Origin: Echiichthys vipera
Lineage: Eukaryota; Chordata; Actinopteri; Perciformes; Trachinidae
Direction of reading: 5' to 3'
Length of the DNA stretch: 64,000 nt
Assembly: GCA_963691815.1 (NCBI GenBank)
Contig: OY829660.1
Coordinates: 6,294,552-6,358,551 of the forward strand
Below, one piece after another: positions 50,540-62,894 of this stretch. Each line of letters starts with the position of its first letter. Positions within the stretch are counted from its first letter, which is position 1. A model generated the notes under the pieces. That model did no database searches, was not told where the DNA came from, and worked only from the letters and a program-made list of their open reading frames with translations. The position numbers and the translations under genes are program-made.

Positions 50540-51250
50540 GTCAGAAACTGGACTTTTTGGCCGTTTTTCTTCATTACTTTGAGCTGACTTAACTCTTTCA
50601 ACCGTCTACTCTAGATAACGGTCTCAACCATTCATTACTTTTAGTTGTTTCATCTGTTTATAAAAGTACAAATTTTAGCGGGCTATTTCAACAACATATC
50701 AATTTACAGTGGAGTAGCTATTTAAACGGTTTATGGAATTAGTGTTAAATAAATGGTTGGAATAATTAGATATTTTCATTACCCTTTATTTAACCAGGAA
50801 TATTCCCGTTGAGATTGAATCTCTTTTCCAAGGGAGTCCTGGCCAAGACAGCAGCATCAACATACAAGTTTCACATTTAAAACCAAAACAACACACAACT
50901 AAACATAACACACACCTAACATTATAAATCAACAAAATAAAACGGCATTAAAAATAAGGGCAGATCAGTGCCCAGAGACAGTACATGTGCAAATTGTATT
51001 TAAAAAGTCCTTAATCCTCTGTTATACAACTGATATCTCTGTTGTGGTGCCGTTGCGCTTAGCTAACCATTTAGACCATTTATGCAGAAGGTTACTTTGA
51101 TAATTGGCACAGTTTACTAACACCATTCACCTGTTGCCTTTAGCCATTACTGTTCATCCATTACGTCTAGCTAACTGTTTCAACCATTTATCCATTATTT
51201 GGCTGTTTCAACCATTTATCTGTTACTTTTAGCTTACTTTTCTCTGCTTT
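50540..51250. repeat. Degenerate tandem-like repeat interrupted by a retroelement 3' end
   Basis: Variants of GTTTCAACCATTTATC with TTACTTTTAGCT recur at 50590-50660 and 51050-51250. Between them, 50780-51010 carries CCCTTTATTTAACCAGGAAT and CCAAGGGAGTCCTGGCCAAG. These mark a common teleost LINE-derived repeat in reverse orientation. Confidence 0.5.
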
Positions 51251-52009
51251 CTTAACTAGTTTCCATGCCGTCAGTTGCAATGCACAGGTTTAATGTGTTG
51301 ACAATAAGGGGTGCTGTGGAGTCAGCCTATTGTAGCTAGACCTTTTCTTCTTCCCCGTCACTCACACTCACAGGCGGTCACACTTCACAGTAGCCTGGCG
51401 CAGCTGCTCCAGCTGGGCCAAGGCCGTTTAAACAGCCTAGCTCTGCTGCCATTGAGAGGACACTGGTCAAGTCCCTGGAAAAGACGCCTAGTTGGTACGA
51501 CAGGGTCAAAAAAACGAAACGGAACAAAGGGTAGAATTTACATATAAATAAACAAACACATTTATGATGTAGGCCAAAGAAAACGAGCTTCCCCTCCTTG
51601 AAAGAGCAGCAGCCACCACTGGTAATTCACATACATTTCAACAAGGAACCTATGAAAATAAACTGGGACACATTTAGATTGTTTATGTTTACAACTGTGA
51701 AATGGTCTAGAGCTTACAGCATAGGCCTACACCCAGGGGCGATTCTTGGACCAGACCTTTATAGGGGCTCAGGCTCAGCCCCTAATGAGAATCGTGACAT
51801 TTTCCCAAGTGAAAGGGGTTGGCAAGCAGCTTATTCACCCTGACTTTGAGGAACACCATAGAAAAATCCATGCTGTGATTTGGTATCAGAAAAGTTTGAC
51901 ATTTTAAAGACTTCTGCAATAATTGCATTTTTCAGAGATTGGATTGCGAGCACTTCTGTTGTCAAACACTGTATACCTAGGGAAGACAGTTTCATGAGGC
52001 TGTGATTAT

Positions 52010-52470
52010 CCTAGACGTCACAAAAGCTCATTGTATACAGTAAGGTCAAGTTTCAAAAAACGGTCTCAATGAAACCGCTATGGGGACTTACATCATCACA
52101 TATAAATACAACTGGGCTTATTGGATCCACAATAGTCTCAGCTTTCTAGTCATAGTCAATTTATACAAATCCTAGACTGTTTGGGGATTTTATGCAGAAA
52201 TATTCAAATAGGAGAAAATAGCACATTTATACTGCATGAGAAAAACTGCATAAAGCGGGCATGTCTGTTAAGGGGAGACTCCTGGGTACCCATAGAAGAT
52301 ATTTTCATTCAGATATCTTGAGAGGTCAAGGGGGAGCCCTTTGAAAATGGTCGTGCCAGTTTTTCCCTCGCCGAAATAAGCCTAAGCGTTATTTAGCCCC
52401 CTCCCCGACAGACTAGCATGAGGTGGTTGTTACCAATGGATTCCTTAGTTGTCTAGTGTCATGTCATTCC
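52010..52470 (-). mobile_element. Interspersed repeat (CAAAGGGCTCCC family), copy 2
   Basis: The reverse complement shares ACCATTTTCAAAGGGCTCCC and AGATATCTGAATGAAAAT with the copy at 34660-35060. The plus strand continues with CGTTATTTAGCCCCC, TGGTTGTTACCAATGGATTC and CTTAGTTGTCTAGTG blocks that I recognise from the same teleost repeat. Confidence 0.65.
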
Positions 52471-52966
52471 AACATTTTACAGCTTTGAAACAGCGCTTTA
52501 AGGGGTTATTATTTTTAATGTTAGGGGTTCCTGAGATGAAATCTAGGTTTGCTTGAGCACCCATAAAAAGAGTCTAAAATTGCCAGTGCCTACATACTGA
52601 AGCCCTGAAAGGCAAATGGGAAAAAAAAAATGATTGGGCATTGCTGGCCGAAAGTAGAAGTTATTATCCCCTATGTAGGAGTTAATATTTAAGGCTTAAT
52701 TAGGCTCTTTTGCAGGCCAGAAATAGCTGTGCTGAATGAAGCGCTTGGTGCATGATACAAAGGGAATAGAAAGTTACTGTGCATAGGCTCCCACTTGGAT
52801 TAAACAATGTAGTTATGTAGATATAAGTCATATTGTGAGGAGACTGATGGGCTGCTCTTTCTACCATCTGTCCACATGGCTACTTAATCTTCACAAACAA
52901 ATGTGGGTGACCATGATCACGGTGTCTGCAGTTAGCATAAACTAAAGGTATACCTAACATGTATAG

Positions 52967-53170
52967 CAGGGTTGCCCTACTCCGCTCCTGGAGGGCCACT
53001 GTCCTGCATGTTTTGGGTTTCTACACACCTGATTCTAAAGATTTTCAAACCTGTGACGAGTTTCAGCTGCTTGATAACGAGCAGAGCATTAGACTCAGGT
53101 GTGTCAGAGCAGGGAGAAACCTAAAACATGCAGGACAGTGGCTCTCCAGGAGCAGGGTTGGGCACCCCTG
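52967..53170. mobile_element. hAT-type MITE with 8-bp target duplication
   Basis: A 204-bp near-palindromic element starts CAGGGTTGCCCTACTCCGCT and ends CAGGGTTGGGCACCCCTG. Its internal arms, CACTGTCCTGCATGTTTT and AAAACATGCAGGACAGTG, are complementary. Perfect 8-bp flanking repeats ATGTATAG lie at 52959-52966 and 53171-53178. End sequence CAGGG/CCCTG and 8-bp duplications are the hallmark of hAT transposition. Confidence 0.92.
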
Positions 53171-53474
53171 ATGTATAGGATGCACCTGGATGCAAGAAAT
53201 TCCATATGTAAAATAAATAAATGAATAGTGTACAGTAATCAATACAACTGTGATTACAGATATTTAAATTGTAATCCTATACACTACTTAAACTGAACAA
53301 AATTACAGTAACACGTTACTTAGAAAGTAAGTTCATACCTGACGTTACCTATTTTTCAACTGTTTATCAATGAAGCAGTGTTTTGTTGTTGCTAGCTTTG
53401 GTAAAGCTTTTTCAGAGCAGACAATTTGTCTTGTCATAGCTATTTAAAGTCTTTTTATTTAAATAAATAAAGAA

Positions 53475-54551
53475 TCCTCCCAGGGTCTTTTTCGGCAAAT
53501 ACATTCCTCAAATAAGCCATCGAGACAATTTTCCCGTGTAACAACTACTGACAGAGATATTCCAGGGAGTCGCTAACAGCTGGCTGTGGCTAACACTGAT
53601 TAGCTCGGGGTATTAAGGTGAACGCATTAGAACAGCTTTTAACAGCTGTTTCAATCACTAATACTGCTCAAAATAACACCAAACCTCTGCAGTTGCATGA
53701 AAAGTATCCCTACACATAAAATGATTGATGATTTATTCCAGCAAAACACGTACACTTTGTGGTTTGTGGCAGTTTGGTGAAATTTAAGTTAATAATAGGT
53801 GTCAAAGGTTTGGAAAAGTCCCAGATAGGGAATTTCCCCACAGCAATGAAATGTCACGCGAGGGGGTGGGGGCGTGTGTTGAAGGGGCTACGGGTAAAGG
53901 TAGCTCCAAAAATACTGTAGCATCAGTCTGGGTGTGAGGGCATTTTTTAAGTGGGCCTGTGGGTACTGCCAGGCCCATGGGCACTGAAGAAGAATCTTTA
54001 TGCTGCCAACAGAGTGACATTTTTTCACCGTGGCCTGGAATCATTGAATACTGCAACACGCTGTGTGACTGCTATGGAGGATTCTCCGTCCCTCATCAAC
54101 CGCACCGTACTGGACACTTTTTTAGCATCTCCCCAGAATAAATTGGAAGAGGCTACAGATTCCTAGATAAATCATGCGCTAAATCATGCGATCCTTTTCA
54201 TTTCATTTGGTAATCGACTTGAATGGACTTTACTATGAGAGGAGCTGGTACAGGGGCCAGTTGGTAAGTCTTTCAAAACACTGTTTTAATAAACTCTAGG
54301 TTAGCTAACTATGTTATCTACTATACGTATCATGCTACTGCAGAGGTTTGGTGTTATTTTGAGCAGTATTAGTGGTTAAAAAAGACGTTTTAATGCCTTC
54401 ACCTTAATGCCCCGAGCTAATCAGTGTTAGCCAAGGCCGGCTCTTAGTGACTCCCCGGAGTATCACTGTTAATAGTTCTTACATGATAAAAATTGTCTCA
54501 ATGGCCTATTTGATGAACGGATTTGCCGAAAAAGGGGACCATGGGATGATT
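53475..54551. repeat. Long inverted repeat, arms about 225 bp, spacer about 630 bp
   Basis: Left arm about 53475-53700 and right arm about 54330-54551 are inverted copies. TGGCTAACACTGATTAGCTC in the left arm and its complement in the right arm are identical, as are ACTGCTCAAAATAACACCAA and neighbours. Several small indels and substitutions separate the arms. The spacer has no recognisable coding sequence. It could be a foldback or long-TIR DNA transposon, or two insertions of one element in opposite directions. Confidence 0.85.
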
Positions 54552-54821
54552 TGGTGCCGCAATTTCACTCCTACCTTCAAGATATTAACGCCTAAATAGG
54601 AGATAATATCTCAAACGTAGGTGTAAACCGACAAAGCCTGCGTTTTTTCTTTTCACCTTGCCTTTCAGGGCTGCCGTACTGTACCTACACCAATTTATTC
54701 CTATTTGTGTGTTTATTTTCCTACATAACATAAATATGTAGATGTATTTTGTAATCAAATCTTAGCTCAATCTCAGAACCAAATTGGTAAATTGGTCTGA
54801 TTAACATACATATGCATATAT

Positions 54822-54822
54822 A

Positions 54823-54861
<39 letters not shown>

Positions 54862-54871
54862 CACATATGCA
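54822..54871. repeat. (AC)n(AT)n compound microsatellite
   Basis: About 28 bp of AC followed by an AT run and ACACATATGC. Confidence 0.9.
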
Positions 54872-57460
54872 GATATTATCAACATTAATATTCCTTCCTA
54901 ATTCCTATTTTCTCACAAAGTATTTGACATGCCACTCTATTATTGCAGGTACGTCAACGTACGTACGTTTGGAGATAAGGGGAAACCTAGGATTAAAGCT
55001 GTCATCCACTCTTAATGGAGATAATTCATAGTTATTAAAATGAGTGAAATCAAACCATTCCTCCAGTTTTAAAACCACTAATTCAAAGCTTCGTGCCGTT
55101 CATTTATAAAAGACTTTTTTTTAAAGAGCTTTTTTCCTTATTCCCACAAAATGTTGAAAAAAACGCTCCTCTTTTTTTTTTCTCACACATCTTGGCCCCT
55201 GTTGGCCTCTTGAGTTTCATGCGGATATATTTTTTGCCTGGACACAAAGAGATGGAGGGATTAAGGACATTGAGAAACCTTTTAGAAACCACAGCTCCCC
55301 GGAGAGCAACGCAAACCACTGAGGCTAAGAGACCAGAAAGTGGAGGGGGAAAGGAAAAAAACGGGAAAAACAAAAAAAAAAGCCCTAGGAAGTGAGGAAG
55401 ACAATTGGTCCTCACCTTCTGGTTTCAAGTGCGAGGGCATACGCTTGCTCTCACTCTGTAACCCAGCGAACACACACACATGGACAGACTGTTAATACAA
55501 GTGCTTTAGGTCCATTTTATTGTCATTGTATTGACTTAATTTTTCATGTGTGCTTTACTTCTTTAGGGGATGTTGCTGTCTCTGCTCTCTCCCTCTCTCC
55601 ACTTTTGTTCCCTCTTCTATCTTGTTATGTTTCCCTTGTGAGGTATGTTAGCGACAACTCAGCTAATGTGGGACTCATAAGACGGTGTAAGGCAGGAAGG
55701 AGAAAGGAAATCTAATTTGCTGGAAATCTTATTTGTGCCTTCCTTACACCGTGACAGTCACCACGACCCAATGTATGTGTGTGTACTGCAATATATAAGA
55801 TCAGACTTTTTGCACATCACTTCACAGACATTTCGCTCATTGCGATTTGGCTAACCCGGTCAATTAATGCTAATTATTTTTCACAGCATTCGACAGCATG
55901 ACAGGAGCCTTTCAGAATGCAGGGATTAAATGCTAATGGCTTTTGCATTAACGACATTTGATAAATCCTCCTTTTTAATTTTCGGATGGGGGTTCCTGAT
56001 GCCAAAATTCTGACAGAATCTGGTAAACCCTGATTTTTTATAATATCTGCTTATCTTAGCTATTTTCATTTCTTTTTCCTTTCCTCGTACATATGTGCAT
56101 TTTCTTATATAACATGCACATAACACATTTAACAAATATGCTCTTTCCATTAATATTTGAGGAGCTCTTTTCCAAAACGCTATAAATCCATTTGAATAGT
56201 TTTCAGGAAAATTACATGTTTTACCCAGACCCACACATTTGGTTAATATTCAGTTTATCTTGTCAAAATGGTTTTTATGGCTCAGTCTGAACGTGTTGAA
56301 CGGACGGACGAAAGAAAAAACTCTCCCGCTTCAGAGCGCCGCCATGTTGGATCGCATAGGACGCTCACTGGATTCTGATTGGTCGAGAGGACGTATCGCA
56401 TTTAGGCTAAAAATAGGTTTGGCGCTGGTCGCGGTTTGGAAAGGAACTGCATCTTGAGACCATTTTAAACAAGGAAATAAAGAGATTTGGCAGAAACACT
56501 GATGAAGCAGTGAAAAGGTTCTTTATACAGCAAAGTGGCTAAAACTCGTTTTTTTTTATTTGGCTTTTATCTCATTTTGGAAAAGAGCTCTTCATATGTA
56601 ATTCTTCTTATAATCTCCTTTTCCTGCCTTTATCACATTTGTGCCTCCACTGTTTGGTCCCTGCTATACCTCTTGTACTAGTCACATTCTTCTTTCGTTT
56701 GCAAAGTAAATGGGTGTTTTGTCTAGCAAGTGGTAGAGCAGAATGTCCTTCAGTTATTGCCATAAATCTCAAAAGTCGTTGACACTAAATCACAGCGTGG
56801 TTTTACTGTGGCATTCATCGATGTCTTAATGTGGAATTTCAAAGTGATTTATGGCCATTTTCATCAGTTCTTGAGTGGTAAAAAGAGGTTAAATTTAGCA
56901 CCAAATCTATGATACAAATGGTATCCATTCTAAAACTGCTGCCCTAAACACACCAAAACAAATGTTCATTACAGGTTTATGACTGGCAAACCTTGAGTGC
57001 TGCTGCATCTCAAGTTACTCTGGTTCCCCTTGCAATCTGGGCTATCTGTTTTGCTAAGGCTTCGTTGCTGCATCCGGGGCTTAGTGCCGCTAAGGTACAT
57101 TAACACAAAAACACATTTTCATAAAAGCTACCTATTTCAGCTTTAAGTTGTAACGGAGCATTCCCACACTGTGGTTTCACTTTTTACTTTTGTGAGACAT
57201 CTGAACAATTCTTCCGCCCCTGCTCAAGAGGTTGAACCTGATACAAAAAAAGGAAAATCTTCTCACTCTTTACGTATTCATTTTCTATATTCTGTATTTA
57301 TTTGTCTTGTGTTTGTGATTACTGTATTTTAACTGTAGCATATTGCTCCCCTGGGGTCAAATAAAATGAAGTTAGACTTTTACCTGGTCTTCTACCTGTT
57401 TTATTGTTTACATGTTTTAACAGCACTCAATCAAATCAAAAGCAGTTTTAAGCTATTTCC

Positions 57461-57463
<3 letters not shown>

Positions 57464-57535
<72 letters not shown>

Positions 57536-57553
57536 ACACACACACACACACAC
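57464..57553. repeat. (CA)n microsatellite, about 90 bp
   Basis: CA dinucleotides with one GACA interruption at about 57531. A shorter (CA)n run lies at 57738-57788. Confidence 0.97.
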
Positions 57554-57736
57554 AGAGCTCCTCTTGCACAGCGTCAGTGAATGTTGCAGCAGTCGAAAAA
57601 ATAGGCAGTGCCTTGCAAAAGCCTTGATCCCTCTTACTTCTAACAGGATTTGACCCTTAAGTCTGTGAGCATGACCCTCATCTGCTGCAACACCATCATC
57701 CTGTTTAAAATACACTCTCACTATTGTCCTTCTGAG

Positions 57737-57791
<55 letters not shown>

Positions 57792-58956
57792 TGTTCCATC
57801 ACTACACTCCTTTCTGTCCTCCCACACACACATACACATGCACCCACTGTACTGTATGATGTAACACCGCTTAATTTTACGCATTATACACAACCTGATG
57901 GATCCAGTTAAATGTAAATCGCAACAACCGCTCCTTTAAAAGGAAAGAGAGGAGGGGAGGAATAAGAAGATGACAAGGGATGTTGGATGGAGAGAGGATG
58001 ATGATGGAGAGTTGGTGGTGGTGGTGGGGTGGGGGGCTGTTAACTTGCTGCGAGAGGATGATACGATTGAGCGAGTGAGAAAGAGAGAGATGAAGGGGAA
58101 AGAGAGAGGCAGGGAGGATGAGAGGATGCAGGAGAGGAGAGATTGAGAAGGCAGCTAAGAAGCAGATTAAACTCCGGGGTCGTCAGCTGTAAAACAAACA
58201 GTCCTTTTAGTGGGGGATCAAATCCAGACTTAACCCCTCTCCCACCTCCTCCTCATCCTCTATCCACACATAAACACACACACACTTATAGTCACAGAGG
58301 AGATAATACCGATCGCTCAAGGAGAGTGACAATCTCAGTGGAAAGCAAATTCCTGTCTGCCTAAATTGCTCCTCAGGGAATGGGAAGTTTGATTATGCCC
58401 AAGCAGAAGTCCTTCGTAATATTTGTTTGGCGATCGACTGGGGCTAATGTCTGGCACAGAAACACTGCGGAGTAAATAAGGCAGAGGAGAGCGCTTTCTT
58501 CTTACGGCTCTGTGTTTATATTACATCTTTACAGTAATATTCCCCTGACAACGCAGCCCGCCTCAATATTCAGCCCGTTTGTTTAAATCTCTTTTTCTGT
58601 CATCTGGATCTGGATGCTGCCTGGGCGGCTCGATCAGTCCGAAGGCTCAATTTCCAAACTGTCAGCTTTTATACTAGTTGTGAGGCCTCTTCCTTTGTTG
58701 TTGTGTGTACGTGTTGAGTGTGTGCACAAAGATAGGTCTGTGTAAATCCATGAGCACCTGCAGTGTTTTTATTGTGTGTGTGTTTCCTTTTGTACTTCTA
58801 TCTCTGAGAGGACCAATTTCAGTTTCGGTGGTAGATTGGGAACATTGTTTGGAAAGTGAGCTTGCTGGTCTCCACGGCTTCAAAGGGCTGTTTTGAGAGG
58901 CGAAGCACATGAAAACTGACAAATCAATCTTCATACAGTGTCCACTCTGGAGCTCT

Positions 58957-59949
58957 CAGGGCTCAAAATGAACTTTTAAAAGTGGTTGGTAACCAGGATT
59001 CAGCTTTTGGTTGCTGAAACTGAAAATATTGGTTGCCATTTTTAGTCACCTTATATTTTGATTAATTTCGATACTATGCAGTCATACGTGAGCCCAATAA
59101 TTAAAATGTGACACAAAGAAGAATTACTTTATTTATCCTGCAACGGGGAAATTTAATTTTTTCACTCTTATTATTTTTCATGTTACACACACACAGACCC
59201 GAATTACACACACATGCACAGACAGACGCCCCGAGCAGTTGAGGGGTTCGGTGCCTTGCTCAACAGCACCTCGGCAGTGCCCAGGAGATGAACTGGCACC
59301 TCTCCAGCCACCAGTCCACGCTCCATACATGGTCCACACAGGGACTTGAACCCTACGGTTCCCAGCCAAGTCACCTATGGACTGAGCAGCTGCTGCCGCC
59401 CCAAACTAAACACTAAAAGACCCAAACATGTACAGATTTACTTTTTGTTTCCAGTTCAGGTTCCAGTTTCAAGTTTCTCAGGGTTCCATTCTCGGTCCTT
59501 TACATTTTCTATTTAGGTTAAGGCGACGTGCATTGATTTTTTTTTTTCTACATAAGTGGGTGCAGCAGAGCTCCACGACAAGCTGAAAACTTTCATCTTA
59601 TAACATAGTTGTGACTAACATTTTAGCAGACAGACTCAGAGCAACATTAACGCCTCATTAACATTGTTAATTATTACTTGTAGGGTTTCTCAGGGTTCTA
59701 TCTTTGGTCCTTCGTATTTTCAGAAATGGCCGTGCATGTGAGTAAACGCACCAACACAGTCAGAACTGAAACCAGAAAACGCTGTCCGTGTAACAGCAAT
59801 ATTCTAATATCACTAATCTAACAAATATTTTTTAAATATTTATTTGGGGGTGGGCATTTTTCTATGATAAAAAGTGGCCAAGAATTGGTCGCCATTTTCT
59901 CAAATTGGTAGCCAATGGCAACCTGGCAACTGTTACTGTATAGCCCTGG
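58957..59949. mobile_element. hAT-like non-autonomous element with nested SINE
   Basis: The left end, CAGGGCTCAAAATGAACTTT, and the right end, TACTGTATAGCCCTG, are complementary at their termini (CAGGGCT/AGCCCTG). GGTTGCCATTTTTAGTCACC near the left and TGGTCGCCATTTTCTCAAAT near the right are related blocks. No transposase was found, and no clean flanking duplication was seen. A SINE is inserted at 59117-59402. Confidence 0.6.
59117..59402 (-). mobile_element. tRNA-derived SINE, copy C
   Basis: The reverse complement of the family at 24311 and 29690: AAGAAGAATTACTTTATTTA is the tail and GGACTGAGCAGCTGCTGCCG the head, with CTTGAACCC marking the B box. It lies inside the hAT-like element at 58957-59949, so it inserted later. 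Confidence 0.8.
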
Positions 59950-60398
59950 TTTTCAACAGCATCACATCGTCTTCCCCCTGCAGGGACATGGCTCCGTTCA
60001 GCTCAGTTGTCATAGAGTATCAAACCTCCATGTCCTCCTCTCCTCGTGAAACTACAGATTTGAGTTTTCTATCTCAGCTAAGATCCATTGTAAATCTTGT
60101 GAATCATTTTTTCATGGTAATGCAGTTTAAGTGCTGATATCTCACAACAATAATATGACAAACTAAACCAAATGTGGGCGAAACATTGACTTTGATGGAT
60201 TATAACAAGATGCAAGAGTCTGCCTAGTGATTTTCATACCATATGGAAATTAATATAAACCGCTCACAGCAAGGAAACACACGTTTTGGGAATTCATCTA
60301 TAAAGTACTCTTATGGGCTTAATGGGATAAAACGTTGAAATTTTAGGCTAGGGAATGCATGATATCAACAAGGGCCTGCACAAGTATATAAGTGCAAA

Positions 60399-60715
<317 letters not shown>

Positions 60716-60881
60716 GTTGGTTTCAGGCTTCTTACATGTGACCCAGGGCACCCGGGCTGCTAAAAGCACAACATTCAACTCAATTAGTGGCATGCATAAT
60801 TGATAGCTGTCTGGGAGAGTATTTGTATTTACACTGGAATTAAAAGCCTCCGGTGTCAGCTATCACATCTGAGGGGCGATA

Positions 60882-60912
<31 letters not shown>

Positions 60913-60999
60913 ACGTGTGTTCCTGTTTGTGAGTGTGTGTGTGTTTATTTAACAAAACAAGTAGCGGCTCTGAAATACTGAAGGTCTAGTTTGATATTT

Positions 61000-61235
61000 T
61001 AGGAAACAGGCTGTTAATAAGTGAAATTTAGAGGTGCTGGTAGATGGATTTTGTTACCTTGGGCCAGGCGAGCTGTTTCCCACCATTTCAAGTCTTTGTG
61101 TTATGCTAGGCTAATGGTTAACTGCTGGTGGTATAGCTTCATACGGTAGCATACTGTACAGACATGAGGGTGGTAGCTTTTCATCTAACTCTCTGCCAGA
61201 ACGTTAATGAACATATTGCTCAAAATGTCAAAATA
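61000..61235 (-). mobile_element. TTAGCTTAGC MITE family, fullest copy
   Basis: It contains GAGGTGCTGGTAGATGGATT, TTTTGTTACCTTGGGCCAGG, CAAGTCTTTGTGTTATGCTA, TAGCTTCATACGG and CATCTAACTCTCTGCCAGAA. It ends in CTCAAAATGTCAAAATATTC. Same block order as the fragments in kcnj9 and pip4p1 introns. Confidence 0.65.
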
Positions 61236-61551
61236 TTCATTTAAATGTTGTTTAAACACAAGCAGCCATATAAAAACGTTGCCCAAGTAAAACTGGCAAA
61301 CTATAGATTAAATCAAGAACTACTGAATCAAAGAAGATGACAAATCAATCCAGACAGTCAATGCAAGCTTTTGAGACTTGAGGTTTTAATTAGTCTGCTG
61401 TGTATTTGGACAGTAACACAAAAGTACATCAAGGTCAGTACCCGGACTTATTTCTGATCCATGTCTTTCCTCTTTTTACATTTTCTCCTTAGAAAGGTAA
61501 TTAACTTTTCACATTTTGAGCCTTCTTTGAAAAGCAGCATAGTGCCATGAA

Positions 61552-61595
<44 letters not shown>

Positions 61596-61596
<1 letters not shown>

Positions 61597-62700
61597 CAGT
61601 TATTCAACCCCCCAAAGATTTTAAGGATTTACCAATGAAAGTTTTTTAAGTGTGAGATTTTCCTTTGGATGACTTGTTTATCAGTTGAGTGATACATAAA
61701 ATCCACAAAGAATTTACATATAAGGGTAGTATTCGTGTATAACAGTATATTCTGATAGTTTTGAATGGCCTAAAGGGGTGTTAAAGCACCATTACTCTTT
61801 TGGGAACTCTAACATGATCATTCATTTGCTTTAGCTGTGTCCATGTAAACCCCACCCATGAAGGAGTTCAAGGGGGGTTGCAATCGTGGGTAAGACGAAG
61901 GATCTTCCATAAGAGCCGAGAGAGGAAATTGTAAGTAATTAAGTAAACCCTGTGTTACTGCAAAACGCCTACAGGATGACCTGATGAAGGCCGGGACAAG
62001 AGTTTCAGTGGCAACTATAAGATGAGCACTGCATAAACAAGGACTTCATGGCCGGACTCCAGGACGCACTCCACTCTTGACCACGAGGAACATCAAGGGG
62101 CGGCTGCAATACACCAGGAGAAATTCGGATAGGACTGCAGAGTTTTGGGAGACACTTCTATAGACTGATGAAACTAAACGGGGACTGTGTGGACACATGG
62201 ACCAGCGGCATGTCTAACGCTTATGACAAGAAGAATACCATCCCCACGGTTCCAGCATGGAGGAGGGTCATTGTTGTCTTTCTGCTGCAGGAACTGGAAA
62301 TCTTGACCTCGTATCATGGATTCTCAGAAATATCAGGCCATTTACAGGAGGAATGCGATGCCTTCTGTTTAGAAATTGAACCTTGGTAATCACTGGACTC
62401 TCCAGCCACAGCTTGATTGAGAAATATCCCGGCATGTCCTGGAGTGGCCTTCACAGTCCCCTGATTTGAACCCCACTGAAAATCTTTGGTGGGATTTAAA
62501 GTAGGCAGTTGCGGCACAGAAGTCATCAGACAGCAGTGAGCAGACTTTTGCACATCCAGAATGAGCAAAGATTACAATGGAAAGGTATAGGAGGCTTGTC
62601 AGCACTTACTGAAAATGCTTATTGGCAGTTATAAAGGCTAACGGATTCTCCCCAAACTACCGAAGCTTGGGGTTGAATAATAATGCACATGGACCTTTTG
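61596..62700 (+). mobile_element. Inactive Tc1-like transposon
   Basis: The left end TTATTCAACCCCCCAAAG (61600) and the right end CTTGGGGTTGAATAA (62666-62680) are inverted repeats. Between them the plus strand encodes broken transposase pieces. TTRNIKGRLQYTRRN with FWETLL and DETK sits at about 62085-62180, and a PSQSPDLNP-NLWWDLK-like block at about 62435-62500. Stops and frameshifts are frequent, so it is dead. Confidence 0.75.
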
Positions 62701-62859
62701 TGAAAAGATTTAACTCTGAGTTCAAATGAAAAGTGCAAGTCAATTTATGTTCTCAAAATAACTCAAATACAGATCAATGAATGTATTTTGTTGTTTAATG
62801 AGGTGTTATATCACATTAACCTTGATTCACATCACTATAATATCTTTTTTACAATGATT

Positions 62860-62860
<1 letters not shown>

Positions 62861-62893
<33 letters not shown>
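62861..62893. repeat. (TA)n microsatellite
   Basis: Uninterrupted TA dinucleotides, about 33 bp. Confidence 0.97.

Positions 62894-62894
<1 letters not shown>

Noticed and set aside
57605..57720. A Tc1-type end (CAGTGCCTTGCAAAAG) suggesting another transposon
   Set aside because: Only a short end-like block is present; no partner end or transposase block was found nearby.
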